Below, piece by piece: positions 9,422 to 17,074 of a stretch of DNA of 64,000 nt. The translations under genes and the position numbers were made by a program. The number at the start of each line of letters is the position of its first letter. Position 1 is the first letter of the stretch. A model generated the notes under the pieces. It was not told the origin of the DNA. It saw only the letters and a list, made by a program, of their open reading frames with translations, and did no database searches. The stretch is from positions 3,603,040-3,667,039 of the forward strand of contig NZ_JH584241.1 in assembly GCF_000241485.1 (NCBI RefSeq), read 5' to 3'. The stretch comes from Sphingomonas sp. PAMC 26605 (lineage in GTDB: Bacteria > Pseudomonadota > Alphaproteobacteria > Sphingomonadales > Sphingomonadaceae).

Positions 9422-10549
9422 ATGCCCCTGTTTTTGAACGAAGACCAAACCGCCCTGCAGGACACGATCCGCGATTTCGTCGCGGAACAAGCGCCGGTGA
9501 GCCACATGCGTGGCTTGCGCGACGCCAAGGACGCCACCGGCTTCAGCCGCGACCTCTGGAAAAACTTCGCCGAAATGGGCTTCACCGGCATCCTGATCGG
9601 CGAATCCGAAGGTGGCCTCGGCCTCGGCCATGTCGAGGCAGGCGTCGTGCTCGAGGAGATCGGCCGCAACCTGTCACCCTCGCCCTTCCTTACTACTGCC
9701 GTCGCGGCGGTCGAAGCGCTCAAGGGCACGGCGCATGCCGAGCGCTGGTTCCCTGGCATCATCGCCGGCGACACCGTCGCCGCGCTCGCGATCGACGAGG
9801 CCGCCAAGCATCGCGACAGCATCGGCCTCAAGGCCGAGCGTTCGGGCAACGGCTTCAAGCTGACCGGCAAGAAGCAGTTCGTCACGCACGGCCATGTCGC
9901 CGATCTGCTGATCGTCGCCGCGCGCACCGCCGGCAGCGCCGACGATGCCGAGGGCGTCACGCTCTTCGCCATCCCCAAGGACACCGCCAACCTCACCGCC
10001 ACCCCGGAGCGCCTTGCGGACGCGAGCCTCGCCGCCCGGCTCGAGTTCGATGGCGTCGAAGTCGATGCCGATGCGGTGATCGGCGAGATCGACGGTGGCC
10101 GCACCCCGCTTGAGCGGCTGCTCCGCGCCGGCCGCACCGGCGCGTCGGCCGAACTGCTCGGCGTCGGCGCCGGCGCGATGGACATGACGGTCGGCTATCT
10201 CAAGGAGCGCAAGCAGTTCGGCACGCTGATCGGCAGCTTCCAGGCGCTCCAGCACCGCGCGGCGCATCTCTATTCCGAGATGGAAGTCGCGCGCGCCGCG
10301 GTGATGAAGGCGCAGCAACTGCTCGATCTCGACAGCCCGCACGCCGACACCGCGGTCTCGGTCGCCAAGGCGATGACCGCGCTGGCGACGACGCTGTCGG
10401 TGCAGGAAGGCGTGCAGATGCACGGCGGGATCGGCATGACCGACGAATATGACATCGGCTTCTACATGAAGCGCGCGCGCGTGCTGGCCGAGATGTTCGG
10501 GGATGCGAACTTCCACGCCGACAAGGTGGCGCGGGCAGCGGGGTACTAA
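9422..10549 (+). CDS. acyl-CoA dehydrogenase family protein, second of the pair
   Basis: A 375-residue acyl-CoA dehydrogenase homologue that diverges from its neighbour at 8146. It lacks the canonical flavin-loop motif TEPxxGSD (the equivalent region reads ALAIDEAAKHRDS) but keeps the C-terminal signature GVQMHGGIGMTDEYDIGFY and the core YLKERKQFGTLIGSFQALQH. That divergence fits the smaller partner in heterotetrameric acyl-CoA dehydrogenases, where only one subunit type carries the full active site. GGAG six bases before the ATG comes from the border of the family C repeat. The pairing with the upstream gene is inference from context. Confidence 0.88.
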   Translation: MPLFLNEDQTALQDTIRDFVAEQAPVSHMRGLRDAKDATGFSRDLWKNFAEMGFTGILIGESEGGLGLGHVEAGVVLEEIGRNLSPSPFLTTAVAAVEALKGTAHAERWFPGIIAGDTVAALAIDEAAKHRDSIGLKAERSGNGFKLTGKKQFVTHGHVADLLIVAARTAGSADDAEGVTLFAIPKDTANLTATPERLADASLAARLEFDGVEVDADAVIGEIDGGRTPLERLLRAGRTGASAELLGVGAGAMDMTVGYLKERKQFGTLIGSFQALQHRAAHLYSEMEVARAAVMKAQQLLDLDSPHADTAVSVAKAMTALATTLSVQEGVQMHGGIGMTDEYDIGFYMKRARVLAEMFGDANFHADKVARAAGY

Positions 10550-10550
10550 T

Positions 10551-10678
10551 CTCCCTCTCCCCTCCGGGGAGAGGGCAAGCGAGGCGAAGCCGAAGCGCGG
10601 GAGAGGGGCTGTTACACGCCGGTCGCTTTTCAGATACAGCCCCTCTCCCCGGCCCTCTCCCCGGAGGGGAGAGGGAGA
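10551..10678. repeat. palindromic intergenic element, family A
   Basis: Inverted copies of CTCCCTCTCCCCTCCGGGGAG, with an internal region (AAGCGAGGCGAAGCCGAAGC) also found in the copy at 6710-6843. It occupies the gap between the second acyl-CoA dehydrogenase and tesB. Its right end runs as GGGGAGAGGGAGAAG into the tesB leader. Confidence 0.87.
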
Positions 10679-10689
10679 AGAAGGACGCC

Positions 10690-11571
10690 ATGACCGACAC
10701 CCAGCCCACCCCCGCCCAGCTCGCGCAGCAACTCGTCGACCTGCTCGCCGTGGAGGAAATCGACACCGACCTCTACCGCGGCCCCCGCGGCACCGACGGC
10801 TTCGGCCGCGTGTTCGGCGGACAGGTCATCGCGCAGGCGCTGCAAGCCGCGCAACGCTCGACCGAGGCGCCCAAGCAGGCGCATTCGCTTCACGCCTATT
10901 TCATGCGCCCCGGCGACGAGGGTCACCCGATCCTCTACCGCGTCGTGCGCGACTTCGACGGCAAGAGCTTCGCCACGCGCCGCGTCATCGCCACCCAGCG
11001 CGGCGTGCCGATCCTCAACCTCGCCTGCTCGCTGCAGATCCCCGAGGGCGGCCTGGCGCATCAGGATGCGATGCCCGACGTGCCCCCGCCCGAAGAGCTG
11101 ACCAGCGACCGCGACCTCCGCCTCGCGATGATCGACCGCATCCCCGAGAAATTCCGCGCGATGTTCCTGCGTCCGCGGATGGTCGACATCCGCCCGGTGT
11201 CCCCGCGCAGCTGGCTCGACCCGGTCAAGCAGGAACCACGTCAGAACAGCTGGTTCCGCGTGGTGGCCCCGATTGGCGACGACCCCGCGCTGCACCGCGC
11301 GATCCTGGCCTATGCCTCCGACATGTCGCTGCTCGGCACCGCGACGCTGGCGCACGGCGTCAACTGGATGACGCACAAATTGCAGACCGCCAGCCTCGAC
11401 CATGCGCTCTGGCTGCACGAGGATTTCCGCGCCGACGATTGGCTGCTCTATGTCTGCGACAGCCCATGGGCGGGCCATGCGCGCGGCTTCAACCGCGGCA
11501 AGATCTTCGCGCGTGACGGGCGGCTGGTGGCGAGCGTCGCGCAGGAAGGGTTGATCCGCCTGCGCGAGTGA
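10690..11571 (+). CDS. tesB: acyl-CoA thioesterase II (TesB-like)
   Basis: A 293-residue double-hotdog thioesterase. The N-terminal half shows GRVFGGQVIAQALQAA and HSLHAYFMRPG; the C-terminal half shows LAYASDMSLLGTATLAHG and a conserved LDHALWLHEDFRADDW. Length and motif order match E. coli TesB (about 286 residues), which hydrolyses medium- and long-chain acyl-CoAs and may rescue CoA from dead-end intermediates. AAGGAC precedes the ATG. It ends three bases before the convergent SDR gene, so there is no room for a separate terminator. Confidence 0.93.
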   Translation: MTDTQPTPAQLAQQLVDLLAVEEIDTDLYRGPRGTDGFGRVFGGQVIAQALQAAQRSTEAPKQAHSLHAYFMRPGDEGHPILYRVVRDFDGKSFATRRVIATQRGVPILNLACSLQIPEGGLAHQDAMPDVPPPEELTSDRDLRLAMIDRIPEKFRAMFLRPRMVDIRPVSPRSWLDPVKQEPRQNSWFRVVAPIGDDPALHRAILAYASDMSLLGTATLAHGVNWMTHKLQTASLDHALWLHEDFRADDWLLYVCDSPWAGHARGFNRGKIFARDGRLVASVAQEGLIRLRE

Positions 11572-11574
11572 TCG

Positions 11575-12390
11575 CTACACCGCGGTCTTGCCATATTCCT
11601 GCTTGGTCACAGGATGGCTGCTCGACAGGCCGCCATCGACCGCGATCGCCTGGCCGTTGATATAGCTCGCCGCATCCGAAGCGAGGAACGCCGCCACTTC
11701 CGCCAGTTCCTCGGGCTGTGCGCCGCGGCGCAGCGGGTTGAGCCGGCCGATCCGGTCGGTCTTGCCCGCCTCGCGCGCATAATCGAAGGTCGGCTTGGTC
11801 ATGCCCGTCTCGGTCAGCCCGGGGCAGATCGCATTGACGCGGACGTTCGATCCCGACAGCTGCTGCGCCGACACCATCGCGAGGTTGATCACCCCCGCCT
11901 TCGATGCCGAATAGGCCGGCGACCCCGCGCCCGAGCGGATCCCCGCGACGCTCGCGGTCAGCACGATCGCGCCCCCCTTACCCGTTATGGCGCCGCGCTC
12001 GGCGATCTTGGGCGCGGCGTGTTTGATCGCCAGGAACGGTCCGATCAGATTGACGCGCAGCACCTCGGTGATCAGCGCGACATCGGTATCGAACAGGTTC
12101 GCCATCCCACCGGAAATGCCGGCATTGGCGAACATCACATCGAGTCCGCCATAATATTCGCACGCGACGTTGACCGCGCGGATCACGTCCTCCTCATTGC
12201 CGGCGTCGATCTGGATAGCGTGCGCCGCGCCGCCTGCCCGATCGATCATCGCGGCAGTCTCGTGGACCGTGTCGCTCTGGTCGGCGACGAGCACGCTGCC
12301 GCCCTCGCGCGCGAACAGCAACGCCGTAGCCCGCCCGATCCCCGAGCCCGCGCCGGTGACGATGATCGATTTTCCGCTGAACCGTGCCAT
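11575..12390 (-). CDS. short-chain dehydrogenase/reductase, last gene of the minus-strand operon
   Basis: A 271-residue classical SDR. The cofactor motif [10 protein letters not shown] is near residue 14, FANAGISGG near 90, the catalytic Ser lies in VLTASVAGI and the Tyr-Lys pair in YSASKAG, with the C-terminal [11 protein letters not shown] signature. An Asp (VADQS) after beta-2 suggests NAD(H) preference. The start at 12390 is chosen for GGAGG at -6 to -10; the open frame upstream to 12456 lies inside a family B repeat. It is the fifth gene after the ACAD10/11-type dehydrogenase and probably oxidises a hydroxyacyl intermediate. Confidence 0.9.
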   Translation of the reverse strand: MARFSGKSIIVTGAGSGIGRATALLFAREGGSVLVADQSDTVHETAAMIDRAGGAAHAIQIDAGNEEDVIRAVNVACEYYGGLDVMFANAGISGGMANLFDTDVALITEVLRVNLIGPFLAIKHAAPKIAERGAITGKGGAIVLTASVAGIRSGAGSPAYSASKAGVINLAMVSAQQLSGSNVRVNAICPGLTETGMTKPTFDYAREAGKTDRIGRLNPLRRGAQPEELAEVAAFLASDAASYINGQAIAVDGGLSSSHPVTKQEYGKTAV

Positions 12391-12400
12391 TGCATCCTCC

Positions 12401-12485
12401 GTCGCCCCGGCGAAGGCCGGGGCCGTTTCGTTTGAGGCACCCGCGTGCCAAGCCACACACCGGCCCCGGCCTCCGCCGGGGCGAC
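12401..12485. repeat. palindromic intergenic element, family B
   Basis: Same inverted GTCGCCCCGGCG / CGCCGGGGCGAC architecture as 4558-4648. On the minus strand its end runs straight into GGAGG, the Shine-Dalgarno of the SDR gene starting at 12390. The other end sits five bases from the stop codon of the preceding SDR gene. Confidence 0.86.
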
Positions 12486-12489
12486 GGCG

Positions 12490-13254
12490 CTAGATGGTAA
12501 CGCCGCCGTCGAGCACGATCGTCTGCCCGGTCATGAAACTACTCGCCGCGCTGGCGAGGAAAACAACCGCGCCGGCGATCTCCTCGGGCTCGCCGATGCG
12601 GCGCAGCGGGACTGTCTTGTTCGCCGCCTCGATCCGCTCGGGATCCTCCCACAAAGCGCGCGCGAAATCGGTCTTGATCAGACCGGGCGCGATGCAATTG
12701 ACGCGGACATTGTCGGGCCCGAATTCATGCGCGAGGTTGCGCGCGAGCTGCATGTCGGCAGCCTTCGAGATGCAGTACGCACCAATAACGGTCGACCCGC
12801 GCAGGCCGCCGATCGAGGATACGATGACGATGCTGCCCGATCGCCGCTCGCGCATCTCGGGCGCGACCATCGCGATCAGCCAGTGGTTCGAGACGATGTT
12901 GTTGTCGAGGATCTTGCGGAACTGCTCGTCGGCGATCCCCGCCTGCGGGCCGTAATAGGGGTTGGAGGCGGCATTGCAGACGAGCACGTCGATCTGCCCG
13001 AATGCCGCCCGCGCCGCGTCGACGAGGTGCTGCAGCCCAGCTTTGTCCGAGATATTGGCGGCGACCGCGATCGCCGTGCCGTCGCCGAACCGCGCGTTGA
13101 GTTCGGCGGCGACCGCGTCGCAGGCATCCTGCTTGCGGCTGGAGATGACGACCTTGGCGCCGTGTTCGGCCAGCTCGAACGCGCTCGCCTTGCCGATCCC
13201 GCGCGAGGACCCGGTGACGATGGCGACTTTGCCCGTGAGATCGAATTGCGACAT
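12490..13254 (-). CDS. short-chain dehydrogenase/reductase
   Basis: A 254-residue classical SDR with TGSSRGIGKA at residue 14, CNAASNPYYGP in the place of NNAG, the catalytic Ser in IVSSIGG, a catalytic Tyr-Lys pair in YCISKAA and the C-terminal MTGQTIVLDGG. An Arg in SSRK after beta-2 hints at NADP(H) use. It lies between the kinase gene and the other SDR, on the same strand. The two SDRs differ clearly, so this is not a recent duplication. Its Shine-Dalgarno (GAGGGGAGAAGAAG before ATG) lies at the edge of a family A repeat. A 3- or 4-hydroxyacyl oxidoreductase role is inferred from context. Confidence 0.9.
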   Translation of the reverse strand: MSQFDLTGKVAIVTGSSRGIGKASAFELAEHGAKVVISSRKQDACDAVAAELNARFGDGTAIAVAANISDKAGLQHLVDAARAAFGQIDVLVCNAASNPYYGPQAGIADEQFRKILDNNIVSNHWLIAMVAPEMRERRSGSIVIVSSIGGLRGSTVIGAYCISKAADMQLARNLAHEFGPDNVRVNCIAPGLIKTDFARALWEDPERIEAANKTVPLRRIGEPEEIAGAVVFLASAASSFMTGQTIVLDGGVTI

Positions 13255-13260
13255 CTTCTT

Positions 13261-13372
13261 CTCCCCTCCCGCTTGCGGGAGGGGTCGGGGGTGGGCGCCC
13301 GCTCTCCTTCAAGCTGTGTTCTCGATCGTGAGCGCGAGCCCACCCCCAGCCCCTCCCGCAAGCGGGAGGGGA
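13261..13372. repeat. palindromic intergenic element, family A variant
   Basis: Inverted CTCCCCTCCCGCTTGCGGGAG units surround a spacer with CCACCCCCAGCCCC and its complement. It is a sequence variant of the family A elements with CCTCCC in place of CTCTCCC. On the minus strand the end GGGAGGGGAG forms the start of the RBS region of the SDR gene at 13254. Confidence 0.83.
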
Positions 13373-13380
13373 ATAAGAAA

Positions 13381-14439
13381 CTAAGCCCCCGCCTTCACCG
13401 CGAAATCCCACGCCGCATCGGCCAGCCGGTACACCCCCGCCGCCGATTTCTCCGCCTGCGCGCTCGACGCCGTCCCCTCGACGATCCGCTTCTTGATCCC
13501 CTGGACGATCCCGGTCAGCCGGAAGAGATTGTACGAGAAATACCAGTTGAGATCGGGCACGCCGTCGCGCCCCGTCGCCGCGCAATAGCGCTCGACCATC
13601 GCCTCGATCGTCGGGATCCCCGTCGCCGGCCCGGTATGCCCGAGCACCCCCGATCGCCCCTCGGGCGCGGTCACCCAGCTCATCAGGAAATAGGAGAAGT
13701 CGGCCAGCGGGTCGCCGAGCGTCGACAATTCCCAGTCGAGCAAAGCGATCACGCGCGGCTCGTCACGCGCGAAGATCATGTTGTCGATGCGGTAATCGCC
13801 ATGCACCACCGAGGTGCGCGTCTGCTCGGGCACCGTCCGGCCGAGATAGTCGATTAGTTTCTCGACCTGCGGCATCGGCTCGGTCTCGGACGCGCGATAC
13901 TGCTTGGTCCAGCGCGCGACCTGGCGCTCGAAATAATTGCCCGGACGGCCGTACTCGCCGAGCCCCGCCGCGACATGGTCGGTATTATGCAACGCCGCGA
14001 GCGTGTCGCACATCGCGTTGTAGATCCCGGTGCGCGCGTCGGGCGTGTAGTCGGGCAAGGTGCCGTCCCACAGATTGCGCCCGTCGGCGAAGCCCATAAC
14101 GTAGAAATCGGTGCCGATCACCGCGGGATCGGTGCACAGCCCGTAAGGCCGCGCGACCGGGAAGCCGGTCGGATACAGGCCTGCAATCACCCGATATTCG
14201 CGATCGACCGCATGCGCCGAGGGCAGCAACACCCCCATCGGCTTGCGACGCAGCACATAGGTGCCAGACGGCGACTCGATCTTGAAGGTCGGGTTCGACT
14301 GCCCGCCGGCGAACTTCGCGTAGGTCAGTGGCCCCTCGAACCCATCGACATTGGCGACCATCCACGCCGTCAACGCGGCCTCGTCGAGCCGGTCCTTCTC
14401 GGGAACGGCGATCGTCTGGGGGGCGGCGTCGTCCATCAC
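13381..14439 (-). CDS. APH-family kinase resembling the kinase domain of ACAD10/ACAD11 (LvaA-like)
   Basis: A 352-residue aminoglycoside-phosphotransferase-fold kinase. It shows the nucleotide-loop equivalent FAGGQSNPTFKI, the ATP-site lysine region YVLRRKP, the catalytic loop HGDYRIDNMIF (about 212-222) and the metal motif LLDWELSTLGDP. These motifs match the N-terminal domain of mammalian ACAD10/11 and LvaA of the Pseudomonas levulinate pathway, which phosphorylate the 4-hydroxyl of 4-hydroxyacyl-CoAs. Its ATG overlaps the stop of the upstream alcohol dehydrogenase gene (ATGA). The matching dehydrogenase is encoded two genes upstream at 15653-16930, so the human fusion occurs here as separate genes. 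Substrate assignment is inference from the family. Confidence 0.88.
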   Translation of the reverse strand: MMDDAAPQTIAVPEKDRLDEAALTAWMVANVDGFEGPLTYAKFAGGQSNPTFKIESPSGTYVLRRKPMGVLLPSAHAVDREYRVIAGLYPTGFPVARPYGLCTDPAVIGTDFYVMGFADGRNLWDGTLPDYTPDARTGIYNAMCDTLAALHNTDHVAAGLGEYGRPGNYFERQVARWTKQYRASETEPMPQVEKLIDYLGRTVPEQTRTSVVHGDYRIDNMIFARDEPRVIALLDWELSTLGDPLADFSYFLMSWVTAPEGRSGVLGHTGPATGIPTIEAMVERYCAATGRDGVPDLNWYFSYNLFRLTGIVQGIKKRIVEGTASSAQAEKSAAGVYRLADAAWDFAVKAGA

Positions 14440-15521
14440 GAAAACTCGATCACGGAGCGCACCGTGTCGCCGGTGCGCAGATTGGCGAGCGCATGGTTGA
14501 CGTCCGCGAGCTTGATCCGCTCGGCGACCATCGTGTCGAGATCGAGCTTGCCGTCGAGATACATCTGCACCAGCCGCGGCAGATCGATCGGGAAGCGCGT
14601 CGAACCCAGCAGCGAGCCCTGCAGCTTCTTCCCCGTCAGGAAAGTCGGCCCGGCGATCTTCACGTCATTGCCCGGCGCGATCATCCCGAGGATCGTCGCG
14701 GTGCCGCCGCGCCGCAGGATCGTCCAGGCGAGCTCGGCGGTGTTGCTCCGCCCGACCGCCTCGATCGCATAATGCACCCCGCCGCCGGTCAGGCCCGCAA
14801 CCTTCTTCGCCAGATCGGCATCGTTCGAATCGAGCGTGTGCGTCGCGCCGAGCTTTTCGGCGAGTGCGCGCTTGTCGGCGACCGGGTCGATCGCGATGAT
14901 CTGCCCCGCGCTCGCGATCTTGGCGGCGTTGATCGCGGCGAGCCCGATCCCGCCGCAGCCGATCACCGCGACGCTTTCGCCGGGCCGCAACTGGCTGTCG
15001 TTGAAGATCGAGCCCGCGCCCGTGATCACCGCGCAGCCGAGCAGGGCGGCGCGGTCGAGCGGCATCTCCTTGCTGATCGCGACACAGGCATTTTCGTGGA
15101 CCAGCATCATCTCGGCGAACGCCGAGAGGTTGAGGAAGGGGCTGAGCGGCGTGCCGTCCTGCAGGCTCAACCTTGGCGGTGCCCCCTTGGGCCGCCGCGT
15201 CGAGGGATCGACGCACAGCGACGGCCGCCCGGTGACGCACATCTCGCACGCCCCGCAGAACACGGTGAAGAAGGTAATGACATGATCGCCGACCTTCAGA
15301 TGCGCGACGTCCGATCCGACCGCCTCGACGATCCCCGCCGCCTCGTGGCCGGGAACGGTCGGCATCGGATGCGGGAAGGCGCCGTCGACGAAATGGAGGT
15401 CGCTACGGCACACCCCGCACGCCATGGTGCGGATCAGCACCTCGCGCGGGGCCGGATCGGAGATCGCGACGTCGTCGATCACCAGCTCGGTGTTGGGGGC
15501 GTAGAGGATGGCTGCTTTCAC
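14436..15521 (-). CDS. zinc-dependent alcohol dehydrogenase (MDR family)
   Basis: A 361-residue medium-chain dehydrogenase. The catalytic zinc ligands are C38 (GVCRSDLH) and H59-E60 (PGHEAAG). The structural zinc site is complete with four cysteines in CGACEMCVTGRPSLC (about 89-103), and the Rossmann motif is VIGCGGIGLAAINAA. Length and motifs resemble class III-like and NDMA-type dehydrogenases that oxidise primary or secondary alcohols. Translation starts at a GTG (15521) preceded by GGGAGAGGGAGAAGAC, whose purine run comes from the adjacent family A repeat. The stop overlaps the kinase start by four bases. Confidence 0.9.
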   Translation of the reverse strand: MKAAILYAPNTELVIDDVAISDPAPREVLIRTMACGVCRSDLHFVDGAFPHPMPTVPGHEAAGIVEAVGSDVAHLKVGDHVITFFTVFCGACEMCVTGRPSLCVDPSTRRPKGAPPRLSLQDGTPLSPFLNLSAFAEMMLVHENACVAISKEMPLDRAALLGCAVITGAGSIFNDSQLRPGESVAVIGCGGIGLAAINAAKIASAGQIIAIDPVADKRALAEKLGATHTLDSNDADLAKKVAGLTGGGVHYAIEAVGRSNTAELAWTILRRGGTATILGMIAPGNDVKIAGPTFLTGKKLQGSLLGSTRFPIDLPRLVQMYLDGKLDLDTMVAERIKLADVNHALANLRTGDTVRSVIEFS

Positions 15522-15526
15522 GTCTT

Positions 15527-15648
15527 CTCCCTCTCCCCTTCAGGGGAGAGGGCCGGGGAGAGGGGCAGTCTCTCCTCACCGGCCCATATCTTTGTGGTAG
15601 CGGACTGCCCCTCTCCCCTACCCTCTCCCCGCAAGCGGGGAGAGGGAG
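15527..15648. repeat. palindromic intergenic element, family A
   Basis: Inverted CTCCCTCTCCCC units with several degenerate internal copies, located between the ACAD10/11-type gene and the alcohol dehydrogenase gene. On the minus strand its end GGGGAGAGGGAG sits just before the GTG start at 15521 and supplies the Shine-Dalgarno purines. Confidence 0.87.
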
Positions 15649-15652
15649 TATG

Positions 15653-16930
15653 TTACCGCCGCACCGCATCCTTCGCCGCGACCGCCGCCGGCAGATCGGC
15701 GTACTTGCCGAACTCGTTGCGAGCGATCGCCCGGTTGTGCACCTCGTCCGGCCCATCCGCGAAGCGCAGCGTCCGCATCGCCGCCCAGTCGTGCGCCAGC
15801 GCGAAATCGCCCGACACGCCGCCGCCGCCATGCGCCTGGATCGCATCGTCGAGGATCTTGAGCGCCATGTTCGGCGCCTGCACCTTGATCATCGCGATCT
15901 CCTGCTGCGCCGACTTGTTGCCCGCCCGGTCCATCATGTCGGCCGCCTTCAGACATAGCAGCCGCGTCATCTCGATGTCGATGCGCGCGCGCGCGATGCG
16001 CTCCTCCCACACCGACTGATCGGCGATCCGCTTGCCGAACGCGACGCGGCTCAGCAGGCGCTTGGCCATCGCCTCGATGCCCGTCTCGGCGACGCCGATC
16101 GTGCGCATGCAATGATGGATGCGGCCCGGCCCGAGGCGGCCCTGCGCGATCTCGAACCCACGCCCCTCGCCGAGCAGGATGTTCTCGGCGGGAACGCGGA
16201 CATTCTCCAGCACCACTTCGCCGTGGCCGTGCGGCGCATGGTCATAGCCATAGACCGACAGCATCCGCTTGATCGTCACGCCCGGCGCATCCATCGGCAC
16301 GAGGATCTGGCTCTGCTGGCTGTGGCGCGAGGCGTCGGGGTTGGTCTTGCCCATCGTGATAGCGATCTTGCAGCGCGGATCGCCGACGCCCGACGACCAC
16401 CATTTCGTGCCGTTGATGACGTACTCGTCGCCATCACGGACGATCGAGGTTTCGATATTGGTCGCGTCCGAAGAGGCCACAGCCGGCTCGGTCATCAGGA
16501 AGGCCGAGCGGATCTCGCCGTTCATCAGCGGGCGCAGCCAGCGCTCCTTCTGCTCGAGCGTGCCGTAGCGGTGGAGCACCTCCATATTGCCGGTATCGGG
16601 TGCCGAACAGTTGAAGCATTCGCTCGCCCAGCCGACCTTGCCCATCTCCTCGGCGCATAACGCATATTCGAGATTGGTCAGCTGCGTGCCTTCGAACTCG
16701 AACGTATCGTCGACATGCGCCTGCCCCGAATGTGGCGGCATGAAGAAATTCCACAGGCCAGCGGCCTTGGTCTTTTCCTTCATCTCCTCGATCACCGGAA
16801 TGACCTTCCAGCGCTCGCCGTCATGGTGCTGCGCGTCATATTCGGCCTGGCGCGGACGGATCTGCTGGTCGATGAACGCCTTCACGCGATCCCGGAAATA
16901 GATCTCGCGTTCGCTGAAGCTGAAGTCCAT
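15653..16930 (-). CDS. ACAD10/ACAD11-type acyl-CoA dehydrogenase
   Basis: A 425-residue acyl-CoA dehydrogenase with the hallmarks of the ACAD10/11 branch: EGLWN-like [77 protein letters not shown] and [19 protein letters not shown]. The ATG at 16930 (GGAGAGAGCAG upstream) is preferred over a longer frame to 17017. It is the first gene of a five-gene minus-strand operon that also encodes the matching kinase. In the mammalian and Lva systems the dehydrogenase acts after phosphorylation of a 4-hydroxyacyl-CoA. The gene diverges from the tandem TetR regulator gene. Confidence 0.92.
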   Translation of the reverse strand: MDFSFSEREIYFRDRVKAFIDQQIRPRQAEYDAQHHDGERWKVIPVIEEMKEKTKAAGLWNFFMPPHSGQAHVDDTFEFEGTQLTNLEYALCAEEMGKVGWASECFNCSAPDTGNMEVLHRYGTLEQKERWLRPLMNGEIRSAFLMTEPAVASSDATNIETSIVRDGDEYVINGTKWWSSGVGDPRCKIAITMGKTNPDASRHSQQSQILVPMDAPGVTIKRMLSVYGYDHAPHGHGEVVLENVRVPAENILLGEGRGFEIAQGRLGPGRIHHCMRTIGVAETGIEAMAKRLLSRVAFGKRIADQSVWEERIARARIDIEMTRLLCLKAADMMDRAGNKSAQQEIAMIKVQAPNMALKILDDAIQAHGGGGVSGDFALAHDWAAMRTLRFADGPDEVHNRAIARNEFGKYADLPAAVAAKDAVRR

Positions 16931-16962
16931 CTGCTCTCTCCGATCATGCCGTCGGAAGGCTG

Positions 16963-16975
16963 GGTATACCGTACC
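16963..16975. promoter_or_regulatory. candidate TetR-type operator in the divergent intergenic region
   Basis: GGTATACCGTACC (16963-16975) contains GGTA and TACC arms around five bases, and an overlapping 8-bp perfect palindrome GGTATACC. TACCG and CGGTA arms are also present in the following 15 bases. It lies 33 bp upstream of the ACAD10/11-type start and 100 bp upstream of the regulator start, where a divergent operator would be expected. No binding evidence exists; this is pattern reading. Confidence 0.35.
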
Positions 16976-17074
16976 GCGTTTTCGGTAAAGCGTCTTTGGC
17001 GCGGAAAAGCCACGCATTGACCGCGCGCAACAAAGGGACTGTTTCTTCTAAAAGATGATGGTACAGATTATCGG

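Noticed and set aside
6775..10185. 1136-codon open frame on the minus strand
   Set aside because: It is antisense to the amidase and acyl-CoA dehydrogenase genes and includes two intergenic repeats; composition is not protein-like.
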